Source: Desulfovibrionaceae bacterium (GTDB lineage Bacteria; Desulfobacterota; Desulfovibrionia; Desulfovibrionales; Desulfovibrionaceae). Taken from it: a DNA stretch of 64,000 nucleotides. The number at the start of each line of letters is the position of its first letter. Within the stretch, counting starts at the first letter, position 1. The notes beneath the pieces are model-generated. The model worked only from the letters and a program-made list of their open reading frames with translations, was not told the origin of the DNA and ran no database searches. Shown here one piece after another: positions 26,348 through 34,744 of this stretch. Both the position numbers and the translations under genes were made by a program. Location: assembly GCA_015709205.1 (NCBI GenBank), contig JACCQO010000001.1, forward strand, positions 1 through 64,000. Direction: 5' to 3'.

Positions 26348-26707
26348 TCAGCCCCCCAGGACCTCGGCGACCTTCTCCTCCAACTCGTCCTTGTCGATGG
26401 GCTTGACGCAGTATTCGCTGGCCCCCAGGCGCAGGGACTCGCGGGCCGTCTCCAGGGTGGGATAGCCCGTGAGCATGATGGCCTTGATCTCCGGGCGGAC
26501 CTTCTTGAGCTCCTCGAGCACCTGCACGCCCGTCATGCGCTTGAGCTTGATGTCCAGGATGGCCAGATCCACGGCGTTCCTGGAGGCGAAACGGATGGCC
26601 TCCTCCTCCTCCGTGAACACGGAAACCTCGTGCCCCTTGCGCTCCATGATGCGCTTGATGAGCACCCCCGCGTCCACCACGTCGTCAAGAACGATGATAT
26701 GGGCCAT
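26348..26707 (-). CDS. Single-domain response regulator
   Basis: A 119-residue receiver domain without an output domain. Phosphoacceptor D52 (in LAILDIKLK), acidic pocket D8-D9, T84-type switch in MLTGYP and K102-P103 are in place. It lies 16 bases behind the histidine kinase gene and has a GGGAGGGGAC ribosome site before the ATG at 26707. The upstream in-frame extension would overlap the kinase and is rejected. With no DNA-binding domain it must act by protein contact, possibly with the PEP-synthase-like protein encoded next. Confidence 0.9.
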   Translation of the reverse strand: MAHIIVLDDVVDAGVLIKRIMERKGHEVSVFTEEEEAIRFASRNAVDLAILDIKLKRMTGVQVLEELKKVRPEIKAIMLTGYPTLETARESLRLGASEYCVKPIDKDELEEKVAEVLGG

Positions 26708-26723
26708 GTCCCCTCCCGCTGTT

Positions 26724-28787
26724 TTACGCCTGCTCGTTTTCCTCGGTCGTGTGGTCAAGGGGCAGTTCCACGGTGAGGATCGACCCCGGTCCCGAGACCG
26801 CGTCCTCGAGGATGCCCGCCCGTTCGCGCGCCTTGCGCAGCAGATCCTCGGGCGCGGGGCTGGCCGCGCGGATGGAGCCGTCGTGGTCCTCGATGATGCC
26901 GAAGGAAACCGACAGCCCCAGGCCGGTGCCCTGCCCCACGGGTTTGGTACTGTAAAACGGATCGAAAATCTTCTGCAAATCCTCGCGCCGGATGCCCTGG
27001 CCCGAATCCACGACCTCCAGGGTCACCTGCATGCGCGGGGTGTCCAGATGCGTGCGGACCATGATCACCCCGCCCTCGGGCATGGCGTCCAGGGCGTTGC
27101 CCAGAAGGTTCAGCCAGACCTGCTTGAGCTTCTCCGGATCACCGTAGATGATGGGCATGCGGTCGTCCATGTCCGTGACGATGGCGACCTTGTCCAGGGA
27201 GAAGGCGTGCTGCACGAGGCTGACGACCTCGAGCACGGAGTTGTTGAAGCACATGTGCAGCTTGGCGCTCTCGGTCTGGCGCGAGAAGCCGAGCAGGTCG
27301 GCCACGATCTTGCGGCAGACCTTGGCCTGCTTCTCGATGATCGCCAGGTCCGAGGCGAGCTGTCCGCCCTCGGGCGCATCCTCCTGCAGCAGTTGGGTGT
27401 AGCCGAGAATGATGCCCAGGGGGGTGTTGATCTCATGGGCCACGCCGCCCGCCAGCTTGCCGACGGACTCCATCTTCTGGGAGTGGATGAGCTGCTCCTG
27501 GACCTCCTTCATGTCCGTGATGTCGCGCGCCGAGCGCAGCAGGCCGATGACCCGGCCGTCGGCGTCGGCCACGGGCAGGCGCACCTCGTGGAACCAGCGG
27601 TCGCGCTCGCCGTCGAAAAAGGGGATCTCGCGGCTGGCGGGCTTGCCCGAGCGCATGACGTCCAGGTTGTCGCGGTCGCGGCGCGCCGCGTCGTCGGGCG
27701 GAAAGAGGTCCTTGCTGGTCAGCCCGGCGACCTCGTCGGGCCGCCGCCCCAGGGCCTGGGAAAAGGTGCGGTTCACGGCCAGGTAGACGAGCTTGTCGTC
27801 GACCATGGACATCTGGTCCGGCGAGGCGTCCAGCACCGTGCGCATCAGCCGCTCCTGGCGCTTGACGCGGGCCTCGGCCGCGCGCAACTCCTCGATGTGC
27901 GTCTTCAGGGCGCGGCTCATCACGTCGAAAGTCTCGGCCAGCTCCTGGATCTCGTCGCCGCGATTTTCGAGGTACACAGGGCAGACGTCGCAGGTCTTGC
28001 CCGCGCCCGGGCAGTCGCCGGTCTTGCAGGCCGGGTTCAGCGCCCCGGCCAGGTGCCAGCAGCAGGCCCCGCGCGTGCCGTAGGCCGGGCACTGCTCGCT
28101 GCCGCAGTCGAGCACCTCCCAGCAGTTGCGGTAGACCGGGGGCGCGGCCTGATGGTCCAGGTTGCCGCGCACGATCTCCTCGGCGTGGCAGCGCAGGGCG
28201 TTGAGCCGCCGGGTCACGCGGCCCGCGAAATAGGTGGAGGCCAGCAGCGCGGCCACGAAGGCCGTGCCCGCGGTGGCGTACACGGCCCAGAGCAGCCGGT
28301 TGACCACGGAGAGCACCTTCTGCCGCGTCAGGCCCAGGCGCACGGAGCCGAGCCTGTCCCCGGCCACGAGCACCGGGGCCGCGAAATCGTAGACCAGTTC
28401 TTGGCCGGTATCCAGGAGCTGGATGGCCACCCCGCGCCCCTCGGGCGTGGTGTTGGCCGTGGTCAGCTGCACGGGAAAACCGCCCTGGAAGGTGTGCACC
28501 AGCACGCGGCCGCTGTCGTCGGTGACGAAGGCGTAGAGGATGTTCTCCTCCACCTGGGGCAGTTCGTCCACCAGGTCCTTGAGGCGCAGCAGGTCGCCGC
28601 CGAGCAGGGGCTCGGCCGCGCGCATGGAGAGGTTCTCCACGAGCACGGAGCCCGTGCGCTTGGATTCGTCCTCCAGGGCGCGCGCGGCCACCTGGCTGAT
28701 GACCAGGGCGAGCACCAGGGCCGTGGCCGCCACGATGGTGATGATGCCCAGGTTGAGCTTGGTGCGGAAGCGCAGGGTGGAGGTCAC
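26724..28787 (-). CDS. Membrane sensor histidine kinase with a nine-cysteine insert
   Basis: A 687-residue kinase. Transmembrane helices at about 11-33 and 163-189 enclose a periplasmic sensor region. A HAMP-like segment follows, and residues 222-269 hold nine cysteines (222, 228, 233, 242, 243, 254, 259, 266, 269) in CW-x4-C-x4-CPAYG and CxxCP patterns, suggesting a metal or iron-sulfur site in the cytoplasm. A PAS domain (about 310-430), the H-box GGVAHEINTPLG (H451) and an ATPase domain with GTGLGLSVSFG complete it. Its start overlaps the PhnD-like lipoprotein gene by ATGA, and that protein is likely its periplasmic input. Confidence 0.9.
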   Translation of the reverse strand: MTSTLRFRTKLNLGIITIVAATALVLALVISQVAARALEDESKRTGSVLVENLSMRAAEPLLGGDLLRLKDLVDELPQVEENILYAFVTDDSGRVLVHTFQGGFPVQLTTANTTPEGRGVAIQLLDTGQELVYDFAAPVLVAGDRLGSVRLGLTRQKVLSVVNRLLWAVYATAGTAFVAALLASTYFAGRVTRRLNALRCHAEEIVRGNLDHQAAPPVYRNCWEVLDCGSEQCPAYGTRGACCWHLAGALNPACKTGDCPGAGKTCDVCPVYLENRGDEIQELAETFDVMSRALKTHIEELRAAEARVKRQERLMRTVLDASPDQMSMVDDKLVYLAVNRTFSQALGRRPDEVAGLTSKDLFPPDDAARRDRDNLDVMRSGKPASREIPFFDGERDRWFHEVRLPVADADGRVIGLLRSARDITDMKEVQEQLIHSQKMESVGKLAGGVAHEINTPLGIILGYTQLLQEDAPEGGQLASDLAIIEKQAKVCRKIVADLLGFSRQTESAKLHMCFNNSVLEVVSLVQHAFSLDKVAIVTDMDDRMPIIYGDPEKLKQVWLNLLGNALDAMPEGGVIMVRTHLDTPRMQVTLEVVDSGQGIRREDLQKIFDPFYSTKPVGQGTGLGLSVSFGIIEDHDGSIRAASPAPEDLLRKARERAGILEDAVSGPGSILTVELPLDHTTEENEQA

Positions 28788-29785
28788 GGCCGACCGTCCT
28801 CGAGCCCCAGGCGGCGCACCAGATCGAGGATCGGGGCGTACTCCTCGTCGCGCGCCGGGATGATGGCGCGCATCCCGGCCGTCGAGAGGATGGCCGCGGC
28901 CTCGGGATCCTTCATGGAAAGCTTGAACATGGCCTTGGCGATCTTCTGGACCTTGTCCTGGTCCAGGCCACGGCGCGCGGAATAGAGCCAGCCCGGATAG
29001 GCGCGGGTGCGCGCGAGCACGCGGATGCGGTCGAGCTCGATGCGGCCCTTGAGCAGGTCCAGGGTGCCCTCGCGCACCGACCCCACGTCATAGGTCCCGG
29101 CGTAGACGGCCATGACGACCTTCTCCTGGCTGCCGCCCGGGCCCGGGGCAAAGGCCACCTCAGCGAAGTCCGAACGGGCGATGCCGTTGTCGTGAAACAG
29201 CCCCAGGGCGAAAAGGAACCCGCCCGCGGAGAACGGGTCCACGGCGATCCAGTGCTTGCCGCGGCAGTCGGCCAGGGTGCGGATGGCGCGGTTGTCGCGG
29301 CGGCAGATGATCTGGCCGCGGAAGTACGGCTCGCCCGTGGGCTCCACGATGCGCGCGAACACGCGCGAGCCGAGCTTGGCCAGGCGCGTGTAGATGAAGG
29401 GGTTGGAGAAGGAGATGTCGATCTCGCCGCGCGCGACCATGTTCACATGCTCGTCGAAGGTGGCGGGAAAGACCTGGCGCACGGGAATGCCGGTGGCGCG
29501 CGTGAGGTAGTCCACCAGCCCCCGGTGGCGCTTGTAGGAAATGGCGTGGGAATACTGCGGAAGATAGGCGTAGGTCACGCCCTCGGGCGCGCCGGGCGCG
29601 GTGATCTCCACGCGCTTGGTGAGGTCCACGCGCTTGGCGGGCTCCTCGTCGGAACAGGAGGCCAGGGCGAAGGCGAGGGCCGCCACCAGGGCGAAGGCCA
29701 GCCCGGCGGGTGACGTGCAGCCCCGCTTCGCGGCCCTGGTCAGGGCCCGCGCCGTGGCCGGGAGTTCGCGCAACATGCGTCCCAT
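28784..29785 (-). CDS. PhnD-like phosphate/phosphonate-binding lipoprotein
   Basis: A 333-residue secreted lipoprotein. A hydrophobic signal (about 27-43) ends in the lipobox LASC with lipidated C44. The mature part is a PhnD-family binding protein, with YLPQYSHAISYKRHR, DISFSNPFIYTRL, DPFSAGGFLFALGLF and VGSVREGTLDLL segments. There is no ABC permease or ATPase nearby. Its gene overlaps that of a histidine kinase (ATGA), which fits a sensory rather than transport role. The ligand is probably a phosphate- or phosphonate-like anion by family, but this cannot be read from sequence. It is the first gene of the five-gene operon. Confidence 0.85.
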   Translation of the reverse strand: MGRMLRELPATARALTRAAKRGCTSPAGLAFALVAALAFALASCSDEEPAKRVDLTKRVEITAPGAPEGVTYAYLPQYSHAISYKRHRGLVDYLTRATGIPVRQVFPATFDEHVNMVARGEIDISFSNPFIYTRLAKLGSRVFARIVEPTGEPYFRGQIICRRDNRAIRTLADCRGKHWIAVDPFSAGGFLFALGLFHDNGIARSDFAEVAFAPGPGGSQEKVVMAVYAGTYDVGSVREGTLDLLKGRIELDRIRVLARTRAYPGWLYSARRGLDQDKVQKIAKAMFKLSMKDPEAAAILSTAGMRAIIPARDEEYAPILDLVRRLGLEDGRP

Positions 29786-29851
29786 GGCGATCCTTGGGCG
29801 CGGAGCGGGCCGCCCCGCCGCATGCGCGCCCGGTTGCAGTTCTCGCCGCGC

Positions 29852-30607
29852 TCAGGCCCGCGCGGGATCGGAGACGTCACGCCCGGCGGCGTCCGGATCG
29901 ACGGCACTGGAGCGGGCGGCACTGGGGCCAAGTGCGTTGGTGCCAAGCGCGTTGGTGCCGGGTACGTTGGAACCGGTTGCGTTGGAACCGGTTGCGCCGG
30001 AACCATCCGGCTTTCCGGCGCCCTCCGGCGCGTCGGACGCGCCGATGTCGCTCCAACTGACCATATCCTTGCCGGCGTCGGCCGCGCACTCCATTTTTTC
30101 GGCCACGCGCCGGAACAGGGAGAGCCGCGTCTTGACGCGGGAAAAGGCGATGCGCAGCGGAATGTACAGGCCGATGCACACGAAGGCATAGCCCACGTCG
30201 AAGGAGCCGGCCAGATGGATGTCCACCCCGGAGAAGCGGGTGGCCAGCCAGCCCAGGGCGAAGGGCATGGGCCACAGCGAGGTGGCGAACAGGGCCATCT
30301 GGGCGAAGAAGCACTTGCCGAATTCTTCGTTGGCCAGCTTGTTGCCCGCCTTGTAGGCGGTCTTGTCGCCCATGGCGATGGCCCGCACGGAGATGTTGTG
30401 CATGCGCACCATGGCGCGGTTCTGGCTATCGTAGTGCCGCCAGTTCCACAGGTAGACCCCGGCCATGGTCAGTTCGCCCAGGAGCACGCACCAGACGTCG
30501 AGCACGGCGGTGCCCAGCCAGAAACCGGCCACGGACGAGCCCGTGAGCCGGTAGGGAGCGATGAGCGCCGTATCCAGCGCGATGTAGAGCGAAGACAGAA
30601 TGTCCAT
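29852..30607 (-). CDS. Conserved membrane protein with pentapeptide-repeat tail
   Basis: A 251-residue protein with three probable transmembrane helices (about 20-52, 97-123 and 137-155) and a cytoplasmic loop carrying AIAMGDKTAYKAGNKLANEEFGK. The size and layout recall small EMC3/DUF106-like insertase-type proteins, but I cannot assign it firmly. The C-terminal ~60 residues are low complexity. Five copies of a GSN/GTN-type pentapeptide (ATGSN, ATGSN, VPGTN, ALGTN, ALGPS) come from a 15-base tandem repeat at 29930-30004. It is transcribed in the same direction as the TauE gene but beyond that gene's terminator. Confidence 0.7.
   Translation of the reverse strand: MDILSSLYIALDTALIAPYRLTGSSVAGFWLGTAVLDVWCVLLGELTMAGVYLWNWRHYDSQNRAMVRMHNISVRAIAMGDKTAYKAGNKLANEEFGKCFFAQMALFATSLWPMPFALGWLATRFSGVDIHLAGSFDVGYAFVCIGLYIPLRIAFSRVKTRLSLFRRVAEKMECAADAGKDMVSWSDIGASDAPEGAGKPDGSGATGSNATGSNVPGTNALGTNALGPSAARSSAVDPDAAGRDVSDPARA
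29930..30004 (-). repeat. 15-bp tandem repeat, five copies
   Basis: Five exact-length 15-base units start at 29930, 29945, 29960, 29975 and 29990 and share a cgttgg core. They encode the Gly-Ser/Thr-Asn pentapeptides at the tail of the membrane protein. The frame is kept whatever the copy number. Confidence 0.9.
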
Positions 30608-30671
30608 GTGGGGTCCTGCCGCGGCGGGCGGCGTTTCCGAAGGTCCAGGTTAGCACAATCGCCGCAGGACC

Positions 30672-30717
30672 AAAAGCCCGCAAGGCGGGCCGGGGCGGTG
30701 CGGCCGCCCCGGCCCGC
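30672..30717 (-). terminator. Terminator with two overlapping hairpins downstream of the TauE gene
   Basis: On the minus strand a small hairpin (30690-30685 with 30681-30676, CTT loop) is followed by TTTT, a classical terminator. A larger perfect 14-bp hairpin (30717-30704 with 30698-30685) lies just before it and shares six bases with the small stem, so both cannot form at once. Confidence 0.8.
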
Positions 30718-30740
30718 TGCGGACGGGGATCTTCCCTTGC

Positions 30741-31898
30741 CTAGAAGGGGGGAAGCAGACTGTAGCCGAGGAAGCCCTTGGTGGAGTACCGGATGCCCAC
30801 GTAGAACGCGAGGAAGATGAACAGGTACTTCAGCCACTTCTCGGGGATGAACTTGGAGGTCCGGGGACCGATGAGCGAGCCGATGAGCACGCCCACGAGC
30901 TCCACGCCGATGAGCGGCCAGAACACCGGGGTGCCCTTGACGACCATGTAGGTGAAGATCGAGGTGATCATGCCCACGAGCACGGCCAGGGACGAGGTGC
31001 CCGCCACCAGGTACATGGGCAGCCCGGCCACGCTGGTGAGGAACGGAACCAGCAGGAAGCCGCCGCCCACGCCCAGGAACGAGGCCAGGCCCGCGATGAC
31101 GAAACCACCGCACACCGGGATCAGCGGGTTGAAGTCGAATTCCACGCCGTAGAAGGTGAAGACGACCTTGGTCAGGGAGAAGCTCTTGACCTTCACGCCC
31201 AGGCTGGAGGTGTCCACCTTGGCTCCGGCGCGCTGCTCCTTGACCGTGGACTCGAAGGCGCGGGCGGCTTCCTTGGCCTTCTTCTTGGAGGCCTGGCCGC
31301 GCGGGGTGGTTTCATAGAGCAGGTAGCAGCCCAGGAAGAGCACGAACAGGCCGAAGTAGCCGATGTAGGCCTTGAGCGAGATCTTGCCGGCGGTCAGCCA
31401 AGGGATCAGGTAGGAACCGACCACGGAGCCGCAGGCCAGGGCCAGGCCCAGGGGCAGCACCAGCCGGCCCATCTTGTAGTAGTTCCAGGAGCCGATGCCC
31501 GCCGAGGTGCCCACGAGCCACTGGTTGGACACGCGGATGGAGTCGGTGACGACCTTGTTCAGCACGGGCGAGGTCTTCTTGAAGCCCGAGGCGTAGTCGC
31601 CGAAGCCGTAGATGGTGATGTGGCCCACGCCGGCCATGATGCCGCCGAACGCGCCCACGGTGGAGAAGATCCAGCCCACCCAGATGGCCCAGAAGAATCC
31701 GACCACGAGGTTGACGGACGGCGCGCCGGGGATGCCCAGGAAGCCGGTCGCGGCCTCGGGGTTGATCTGGCCGGGGCCGGTGCCCGTGGGGGTCTTGGCG
31801 ATGGCGTCGCCCAGGCGGTCGGCCCAGCTGGGCTCGACCAGGGCCACCACGGCGACGACCGCCACCAGGGCCGCGAAGAGCATGGTGCTGCGTTTCAT
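30741..31898 (-). CDS. TauE/SafE-family sulfite/organosulfonate exporter
   Basis: A 385-residue polytopic permease of the TauE/SafE (former DUF81) family, which moves sulfur oxyanions or organosulfonates. A hydrophobic N-terminus (about 5-26) is followed by seven to eight further helices, with the family repeats FSTVGAFGGIMAG (about 78-90) and ASFLGVGGGFLLVPFL (about 274-289). A ~55-residue lysine-rich cytoplasmic loop (about 200-250) separates the halves. It lies 18 bases behind the DUF169 gene, so the two are co-transcribed. In a sulfate reducer it could handle sulfite or a related anion. The substrate is not proven. Confidence 0.88.
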   Translation of the reverse strand: MKRSTMLFAALVAVVAVVALVEPSWADRLGDAIAKTPTGTGPGQINPEAATGFLGIPGAPSVNLVVGFFWAIWVGWIFSTVGAFGGIMAGVGHITIYGFGDYASGFKKTSPVLNKVVTDSIRVSNQWLVGTSAGIGSWNYYKMGRLVLPLGLALACGSVVGSYLIPWLTAGKISLKAYIGYFGLFVLFLGCYLLYETTPRGQASKKKAKEAARAFESTVKEQRAGAKVDTSSLGVKVKSFSLTKVVFTFYGVEFDFNPLIPVCGGFVIAGLASFLGVGGGFLLVPFLTSVAGLPMYLVAGTSSLAVLVGMITSIFTYMVVKGTPVFWPLIGVELVGVLIGSLIGPRTSKFIPEKWLKYLFIFLAFYVGIRYSTKGFLGYSLLPPF

Positions 31899-31916
31899 GA
31901 AGTGCTTTCCTCCGAG

Positions 31917-32708
31917 TTATTCGCCCTTGCTGGCGGGCTTGAAGATGATGAGCGGACAGTTCTTGCACACGTCCGCGCCGGGGAACCCGTCGCCCGGGCG
32001 GGTAATGGAGCTGGAGCCCTGGTTGGCCATGCGCTCCATGAGACGCTCGACCACGAGCTTGATCTGGCTGCCGGGGATGGAGACGTTGATCTCGCCGCGC
32101 TCGGTCTTGCCGGCGTTGTAGCTGCCGGAGCAGGCGGGGTACATGTTCGCCAGCTGGGCGTTGAAGGTGTAGACGTTGCCCGCGCAGGCGGCCGAGTTCA
32201 TGGTGATGTTCGAGTGCAGGGGATGCACGTCCATGGCCGACATGTAGTCCACCAGCAGATGGTAGGCCTGCATGTTGTCGCAATAGAAGTGGACCACATC
32301 GGGATCGAAGTAGGTGTCGGCCAGGGGCTGCACGGCGATGGCCTTGAGCGTTCCCTCGGGCAGGCGGGGTTTGGTCTTCACGAAACGCTCGGCCTGGGCC
32401 ATGTCCTTGACGTACTTCAGGTGGCTCTTGACCTCCTTCTCGGAGAACGGGGCCCAACCGAAGACGAACTGGGCGTTGGCGCAGCCGATGCCTTCCTGGC
32501 CGGAAAGCACGGACTGGCCCTTCATACGGGCGGCGATCTCGAGCTGGCAGAAGGTCATGGGCTTGACCGGCCGGAAGTGCTCCACGTTCTTCTCGAACTC
32601 GGCGATCTCCTCGTCCTTGAAAAAGTACTTGATGGCAATGGGATAGTGGTACAGGCGCAGTTCCTTCATCAGGAGTTCCTGCATTCCCGCGTAGGTGAGC
32701 TCTGCCAT
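31917..32708 (-). CDS. DUF169-domain protein
   Basis: A 263-residue soluble protein of the DUF169 family, common in anaerobes including sulfate reducers and of unknown function. Conserved features include the MTFCQLEIAARMKG segment, GIGCANAQFVFG, the AACAGNVYTF stretch and a C-terminal CKNCP. Cysteines are spread through the chain and may bind a cofactor, but no standard motif is present. It heads a two-gene unit with the TauE permease, and a CRP/FNR-type palindrome lies about 200 bases upstream. Confidence 0.85.
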   Translation of the reverse strand: MAELTYAGMQELLMKELRLYHYPIAIKYFFKDEEIAEFEKNVEHFRPVKPMTFCQLEIAARMKGQSVLSGQEGIGCANAQFVFGWAPFSEKEVKSHLKYVKDMAQAERFVKTKPRLPEGTLKAIAVQPLADTYFDPDVVHFYCDNMQAYHLLVDYMSAMDVHPLHSNITMNSAACAGNVYTFNAQLANMYPACSGSYNAGKTERGEINVSIPGSQIKLVVERLMERMANQGSSSITRPGDGFPGADVCKNCPLIIFKPASKGE

Positions 32709-32903
32709 TGCGTCCTCCTCCGCCGCCCTCGAGCGACGCTGTGTGATGTGATTTTCATCCCTGTCCCTGCCGCGGGATCAGGCTGCATGCCCGGCCTCTA
32801 GCATCCGCATTGCGGGCCCCACAATGAAACTGCCACCTTGTGAGAAAAAGAACTTGCCCTTCCCGGCAAGAATTTCCAAACCGTTGCATCGGGGCAAACG
32901 TAA

Positions 32904-32919
32904 AGTGATTTTTTTCACA
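32904..32919. promoter_or_regulatory. CRP/FNR-family palindromic site (HcpR-like)
   Basis: AGTGA-n6-TCACA differs by one base from the TGTGA-n6-TCACA palindrome recognised by CRP/FNR-family regulators. In Desulfovibrio, HcpR uses a very similar TTGTGA-n6-TCACAA site. It sits in the promoter region of the DUF169-TauE unit, although rather far (about 200 bases) from the start codon. Confidence 0.5.
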
Positions 32920-33003
32920 TGACCCGCCAGGGGGACTGCCGACAGCATACCTCCGCACGGCGGCTGCGGCAACAGTCCGCCCCATCCGGTCCGCTTGCGA
33001 CGC

Positions 33004-33034
33004 AAAAAAGCGCCCGGGCCAAGAGCCCGGGCGC
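33004..33034 (-). terminator. Intrinsic terminator of the acyl-CoA synthetase operon
   Basis: A perfect 10-bp stem (33010-33019 with 33025-33034) and a 5-base loop are followed on the minus strand by T6. It ends the operon that starts at 37611. Confidence 0.92.
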
Positions 33035-33087
33035 CTCGAATCTGCGCACGCCGCGCGCGGCGGCCGGATCGCCGCCGAGTTCGCGGC

Positions 33088-34731
33088 CTAGTTCGCGGCC
33101 TCGTCGCGCTCGCGAATCTCCGCGCGCTTGATCTTGCCCGAGATGGTCTTGGGCAGCTCGGTCACGTATTCCACCAGGCGCGGGTATTTGTAGGGCGCGG
33201 TGACCTTCTTGACGTGGTCCTGCAGTTCCTTGGTCAGCCCGGCCGAGCCCTCGAACCCCGCGGCCAGCACCACGGTGGCCTTGACGGCCTGGCCGCGCAC
33301 CGGATCGGGCACGCCCGTGACCGCGGCCTCGACCACGGCCGGATGGCTGACCAGCGCGCTCTCCACCTCGAAGGGCCCGATGCGGTAGCCCGAGCTCTTG
33401 ATCAGGTCGTCGGTGCGGCCCAGGAACCAGAGATAGCCGTCCTCGTCGCGCCAGGCCTTGTCGCCGGTGTGGTAGTAGTTCTCGTTGAGCACCCGGTCGG
33501 TCTTCTCCGGCTCGTCGAGATAGCCCAGGAAGAGCCCCACCGGCGTGCCCTTGCGCAGGTCGATGCAGATCTCGCCCTCCTCGCCCTCGGGGCACGGCTT
33601 TTCGTTCTCGTCCAGGAGCACGATGGGCCAGCCCGGCGCGGGCTTGCCGATGGAGCCGGGCTTGGGCTCCATACAGGGCAGCGTGGTCACCTGCAGGCAG
33701 GTCTCGGTCTGGCCGTAGCCCTCATAGATGGGCAGGCCGGTGATGCGCTTCCACTCGTGGAAGACGTTGTCGTTGAGCAGCTCGCCCGCCGTGGTGCAGT
33801 GGCGCAGGGCCGAGAGGTCGTAGGCCGAAAGGTCCTCGCGCACCAGGAAGCGGTAGACCGTGGGCGGTGCGCAGAAGCTGGTCACGTGGTGCTCGGAGAG
33901 CTGGTGCAGCAGTTCCGCGGGCTCGAACTTGCCGCGGAAGTCCCAGACGAAGATGGCCGCCCCGGCCAGCCACTGGCCGTAGTACTTGCCCCACTGGGTC
34001 TTGGCCCAGCCCGTGTCCGCCAGGGTCAGGTGCACGTCGCCGGGGCGCAGGTCGTGCCAGTACAGGCCCGTGGTGTAGTGACCCAGGGGATAGGTGTGCG
34101 TGTGCTCCACCATCTTGGGCATGCCCGTGGTGCCGGAGGTGAAGAAGATGTACAGCGGGTCGGCCCCGCCCGGGCGCTCGGCCGGGGGCGTGAAGGAGCC
34201 GTCGCCGTTCTGCAGCAGGGACTCGTAGGGCTCCCAGCCGTCGGCCGGGGCCTCGACGCCGCAACGCACCAGGTGGCGCAGGGTCGGGCACTCGGGCCGC
34301 GCCGCGTCGATGCGGTCCACCACGGACTCGTCCACCACCGCGCCGGCGACCTCGGCCTTGTTCACGCGAAAGACGATGTCCTTGGGCGTGAGCAGTGCGG
34401 GCGAGGGGATGGCCACCGCGCCGATGCGCGCCAGGGCCAGGGTCGTGACCCAAAACTCCACGCGGCGGTAGAGGATGAGCATGAAGCGGTCGCCCTTGCG
34501 CACGCCCATGCGCTGGAAGGCCGCGGCCAGACGGGCGGACTCGCGGCTGAAGTAGGCCATGTCGTAGTCGCGGCGCACGCCGTCGGGATCCACGTGGACC
34601 ATGGCGGGCCGCTGCGGATCCTCTGCCGCCACCGCGTCCAGGAAGTCGTAGGTGAAGTTGTAGTTCTCGGGGACGTCCAGGGAGAAGGACGCCATGAATT
34701 CGTCGTAACTGCCGCATTGCAGCTTTTTCAT
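33088..34731 (-). CDS. AMP-forming acyl-CoA synthetase, medium-chain/acetyl type
   Basis: A 547-residue ANL-superfamily enzyme that activates a carboxylic acid with ATP and CoA. The AMP-binding P-loop is FTSGTTGMPK, the adenine motif is YEGYGQTET, the hinge region has YHTGDKAW and the C-terminal catalytic lysine lies in KTISGKIKR. Overall it looks most like the ACSM/acetyl-CoA-synthetase-like branch rather than long-chain FadD. The ATG at 34731 has a GGAG site seven bases ahead. A TTG four codons earlier is in frame but less likely. It follows an XRE-cupin regulator gene after 13 bases. Confidence 0.9.
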   Translation of the reverse strand: MKKLQCGSYDEFMASFSLDVPENYNFTYDFLDAVAAEDPQRPAMVHVDPDGVRRDYDMAYFSRESARLAAAFQRMGVRKGDRFMLILYRRVEFWVTTLALARIGAVAIPSPALLTPKDIVFRVNKAEVAGAVVDESVVDRIDAARPECPTLRHLVRCGVEAPADGWEPYESLLQNGDGSFTPPAERPGGADPLYIFFTSGTTGMPKMVEHTHTYPLGHYTTGLYWHDLRPGDVHLTLADTGWAKTQWGKYYGQWLAGAAIFVWDFRGKFEPAELLHQLSEHHVTSFCAPPTVYRFLVREDLSAYDLSALRHCTTAGELLNDNVFHEWKRITGLPIYEGYGQTETCLQVTTLPCMEPKPGSIGKPAPGWPIVLLDENEKPCPEGEEGEICIDLRKGTPVGLFLGYLDEPEKTDRVLNENYYHTGDKAWRDEDGYLWFLGRTDDLIKSSGYRIGPFEVESALVSHPAVVEAAVTGVPDPVRGQAVKATVVLAAGFEGSAGLTKELQDHVKKVTAPYKYPRLVEYVTELPKTISGKIKRAEIRERDEAAN

Positions 34732-34744
34732 GAAGCGCTCCAAA

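Larger units (their letters stand above)
32709..33087. other. Intergenic region: promoter side of DUF169 and terminator of the acyl-CoA synthetase
   Basis: There is no gene in 379 bases. The right end holds the terminator of the minus-strand synthetase gene. The middle is AT-rich and holds a palindromic regulator site and a small inverted repeat, CTTGCC-n6-GGCAAG, at 32853-32870. Confidence 0.6.

Noticed and set aside
21961-26406. Long plus-strand frame over phnE and the minus-strand signalling operon
   Set aside because: It crosses the phnE terminator and runs antisense to several well-supported genes.
33004-33034. Plus-strand terminator
   Set aside because: The homopolymer run is A on the plus strand before the stem, so the hairpin terminates minus-strand transcription only.
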